NCBI GenBank assembly: GCA_002691835.1
Contig: NZJA01000013.1
Location: forward strand, 1 to 7,681
DNA from: Planctomycetota bacterium
GTDB taxonomy: Bacteria > Planctomycetota > UBA8108 > UBA1146
Direction of reading: 5' to 3'
DNA: 7,681 bases
Position numbers and translations under genes: made by a program. This document shows positions 5,340 to 7,681 of this stretch, in pieces; positions within the stretch are counted from its first letter, which is position 1; each line of letters opens with the position of its first letter. The notes under the pieces are model-generated. The model did no database searches. It was not told where the DNA came from and saw only the letters and a program-made list of their open reading frames with translations.

Positions 5340-7681
5340 ATGTCCGTCACCTATACCATTACTGTGATCCATGACAAGGATCCTCAGCCCTCTCCCCAGA
5401 CCGAGCTAAGGGAGGCGCTGACACGGGTTCAGCCCGATGTCACCATCATCCGCCCGCCGGCCTCCGATTCGGTCTACTACTTGCAGGTTCCCGAAGGGGA
5501 CGCCGACAAGGTCGAGATCCTTGCCCAGGAATTTCTCGCAGGATCTCCTGCGTGCCGGGCGGTCGTCCATGAAGGATTGGATCTTCCGGATCGACCTGCA
5601 GACGAAGCTTCCATCATCGTTCAGCGCAAGCCAGGGGTGATGGATCCGGTTTCCCAGAGCGTGATGCATGCGATGAATGAATCCGGATTCGTTCGCGAGC
5701 AGTGCCAGGTCCGTACCGGCTGGCGCTATCGACTCGCCACTTCTTCGGTGTCACAAGAAAATCTCCGCGAAGTCGCGGGAGAGTTGGGCAATGAAATTGT
5801 CGATGAGTGGTTTACCTACGCCGAAGGAGAATCGGAAAAGGTGAGCGATCCGTTCCGAACTTTTCCTGCGGAAGCCAGTGGCCGCGTGGAGATCGACTTG
5901 CTGAAAGTCGATGATGATCGATTACAGCAGATCAGTGACGACGGTGGGCTGAGTCTGGATCTCCGCGAAATGCAGACGATCCAGCATCACTACCGTGAGC
6001 TCGAAAGAAATCCGAGTGAAATCGAGTTGGAGACGATTGCCCAAACATGGTCGGAGCACTGCTGCCACAAGACCTTGGGCGGAAGAATCCGTCATGGTGA
6101 TCTCGTCTACGGCAACATGCTCAAGGAGACGATTTTCGCGGTTACCCGAGAATTGGATAAACCTTGGTGTTGGTCGGTGTTCAAAGACAATGCGGGAGTC
6201 ATTGGAATCGATGATGAGTGGGGAGTCTCCTTTAAGGTGGAAACCCACAATCACCCGAGTGCTCTGGAGCCTTATGGGGGAGCCGGAACGGGGATCGGCG
6301 GAGTGATTCGCGATACTCTGGGAACGGGTCTCGGCGCACGTCCTGTCCTCAATACAGACGTTTTTTGCTTTGCACCCCTTGATACAAAAGAAGAGGATCT
6401 TCCCTCCGGTACGATGCATCCCCGCAGGCTCCTAAGGGGAGTCGTTTCGGGAGTGCGTGATTACGGCAATCGGATGGGAATCCCGACAGCCAATGGAGCG
6501 ATTCATTTCCATCCGGACTTCGCCGGCAATCCCCTGGTTTTCTGTGGCTCGGTTGGCCTGATCCGCAAGGAGCATGTCGATAAGGAAGTTCTCCCCGGAG
6601 ATTTGATCGTTGCGATGGGCGGTCGTACCGGTCGAGATGGGATTCATGGAGCGACCTTCTCATCTCGTGAACTCACAGAGGAATCAGAGGTGGTTTCCTC
6701 CGGTGCGGTGCAGATCGGAAACCCTATCGAGGAGAAAAAGGTTCTCGATGCGATTATGCGCCTTCGGGATGAAGGCTTGTGCCGTGCGGTTACCGATTGT
6801 GGTGCCGGCGGGTTCTCCAGTGCTGTCGGTGAAATGGGCGAGGAAACCGGAGCCGATGTTTATCTTGAGCGAGCCCCTCTCAAATATGACGGACTCGGAC
6901 CCACAGAAGTGTGGATCAGCGAAGCTCAGGAACGGATGGTGCTGGCGGTCGATCCAGCAAAGATGGATCGATTGCGCGAAATCCTTGCTGAAGAAGAGGT
7001 GGAGTGTGCCGTCCTCGGTGAGTTCCGCGGAGATGGTCTTTTAAGATTGCATCACAACGGTGAGCTGATGGGGGAACTGAATGTTCAGTTCCTTCATGAA
7101 GGTCGCCCTGATTATGAACGGGTATCGATCGTTCCGACAGTTCCAGCGGAAGTTGCCGTATCCGACCCTGGAGTCTCCACCGGTGAGATTTTGGGTCAGC
7201 TGCTCGCCGATGGAAATGTGGCTTCGAAGGAAGCGGTGATTCGTCAGTACGATCATGAAGTGCAGGGTCGCATGACTCTGAGACCGATGGCGGGTGCGGA
7301 TCGGGATGCTCCCATGGATGGCTGCTCCCTCGATCCACTCCGCGATGGTCGCCATCAAGTCGTGGTGGCGAATGGCCTGGCGATCGGGATCGGCTCTGTC
7401 GACACCTATCAGATGGCCTGCCATGCGGTGGATGAATCACTCCGGAACTGCATCGCTTCTGGCGGCAGTTTGGAACGTGCCGCGCTGCTCGACAACTTTG
7501 CCTGGGGTGACGTCAAGGACCCGGAGATTCTGGGGCAGTTGGTCGAGTGCTCTCGAGGTGCGGCTGACGCAGCACGGGTCTATGGCACTCCCTTCGTTTC
7601 CGGAAAAGATTCGCTGCACAACACCTTCCGTGCAGGGGGTGTTTCCAAATCGATTCCACCGGTTCTTTTGGTTTCGGCGAT
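5340..7681 (+). CDS. purSL: Phosphoribosylformylglycinamidine synthase, fused PurS-PurL (3' end outside window)
   Basis: This is FGAM synthase, which performs the ATP- and glutamine-dependent conversion of FGAR to FGAM, the fourth step of purine synthesis. The first 780 residues are visible in one uninterrupted frame, and the gene continues past the right edge. Residues about 1-165 hold two PurS-like halves. The second has the PurS signature KPGVMDP (97-103) followed by a helix and a strand, and ends with the LGNEIVDEW pattern seen in free PurS. The PurL part follows: TWSEHCCHKT (236-245) with the conserved His240, ETHNHPSALEPYGGAG (301-316) for ATP/Mg binding, GARP, GNRMGIPTANG, VTDCGAGGFSSA and FVSGKDS (752-758) near the edge. 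A fused glutaminase domain, as in the roughly 1,295-residue E. coli PurL, cannot be checked here. Fused PurSL proteins of about 950-1,000 residues normally use a separate PurQ. It is divergent from accA. Confidence 0.95.
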   Translation, partial: MSVTYTITVIHDKDPQPSPQTELREALTRVQPDVTIIRPPASDSVYYLQVPEGDADKVEILAQEFLAGSPACRAVVHEGLDLPDRPADEASIIVQRKPGVMDPVSQSVMHAMNESGFVREQCQVRTGWRYRLATSSVSQENLREVAGELGNEIVDEWFTYAEGESEKVSDPFRTFPAEASGRVEIDLLKVDDDRLQQISDDGGLSLDLREMQTIQHHYRELERNPSEIELETIAQTWSEHCCHKTLGGRIRHGDLVYGNMLKETIFAVTRELDKPWCWSVFKDNAGVIGIDDEWGVSFKVETHNHPSALEPYGGAGTGIGGVIRDTLGTGLGARPVLNTDVFCFAPLDTKEEDLPSGTMHPRRLLRGVVSGVRDYGNRMGIPTANGAIHFHPDFAGNPLVFCGSVGLIRKEHVDKEVLPGDLIVAMGGRTGRDGIHGATFSSRELTEESEVVSSGAVQIGNPIEEKKVLDAIMRLRDEGLCRAVTDCGAGGFSSAVGEMGEETGADVYLERAPLKYDGLGPTEVWISEAQERMVLAVDPAKMDRLREILAEEEVECAVLGEFRGDGLLRLHHNGELMGELNVQFLHEGRPDYERVSIVPTVPAEVAVSDPGVSTGEILGQLLADGNVASKEAVIRQYDHEVQGRMTLRPMAGADRDAPMDGCSLDPLRDGRHQVVVANGLAIGIGSVDTYQMACHAVDESLRNCIASGGSLERAALLDNFAWGDVKDPEILGQLVECSRGAADAARVYGTPFVSGKDSLHNTFRAGGVSKSIPPVLLVSA

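Noticed and set aside
6916..7440. Minus-strand open frame of 174 codons opposite purSL
   Set aside because: It is antisense to a clearly conserved purSL frame, and its Pro/His/Arg/Ser-rich product is typical of a shadow frame.

Overview
This window looks like ordinary chromosomal DNA from a diderm (Gram-negative-type) bacterium. It is moderately GC-rich and densely coded. Nothing in it looks mobile: I see no transposase, integrase, tRNA, rRNA or CRISPR array. The diderm inference rests on an ExbB/ExbD proton-channel pair and a lipoprotein with a clear signal peptide and lipobox. A fused PurS-PurL protein occurs in several environmental diderm lineages, including planctomycete-like and deltaproteobacteria-like groups, but I cannot assign a phylum from the sequence.

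The layout is two divergent units. From about 5156 leftward on the minus strand, in transcription order, lie accA (carboxyltransferase alpha of acetyl-CoA carboxylase), exbB, exbD, a large repeat-containing lipoprotein, gcvT (glycine-cleavage aminomethyltransferase) and possibly the first codons of the next gene at the window edge. accA/exbB overlap by 4 nt (ATGA) and exbB/exbD by 1 nt (TAGTG), so these three are probably translationally coupled. The lipoprotein starts 118 nt after exbD with a strong Shine-Dalgarno sequence, and gcvT follows 24 nt after it. Rightward from 5340 on the plus strand is purSL (FGAM synthase of purine synthesis), which runs off the right end of the window after 780 codons.

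The divergent spacer (5157-5339) carries two strong GC-rich inverted repeats, one in each gene's probable leader. I could not identify convincing sigma-70-type promoters there.

accA, gcvT and purSL are housekeeping metabolic genes. The part least explained by known biology is the middle: an ExbB/ExbD channel with no TonB-like partner visible, followed by a lipoprotein built from three helical repeats of exactly 77 residues, an Asn/Gly/Asp-rich linker and a jelly-roll-like C-terminal domain. A working hypothesis is that this lipoprotein is a partner or cargo of the ExbBD motor in the cell envelope. That is inference from gene order only.
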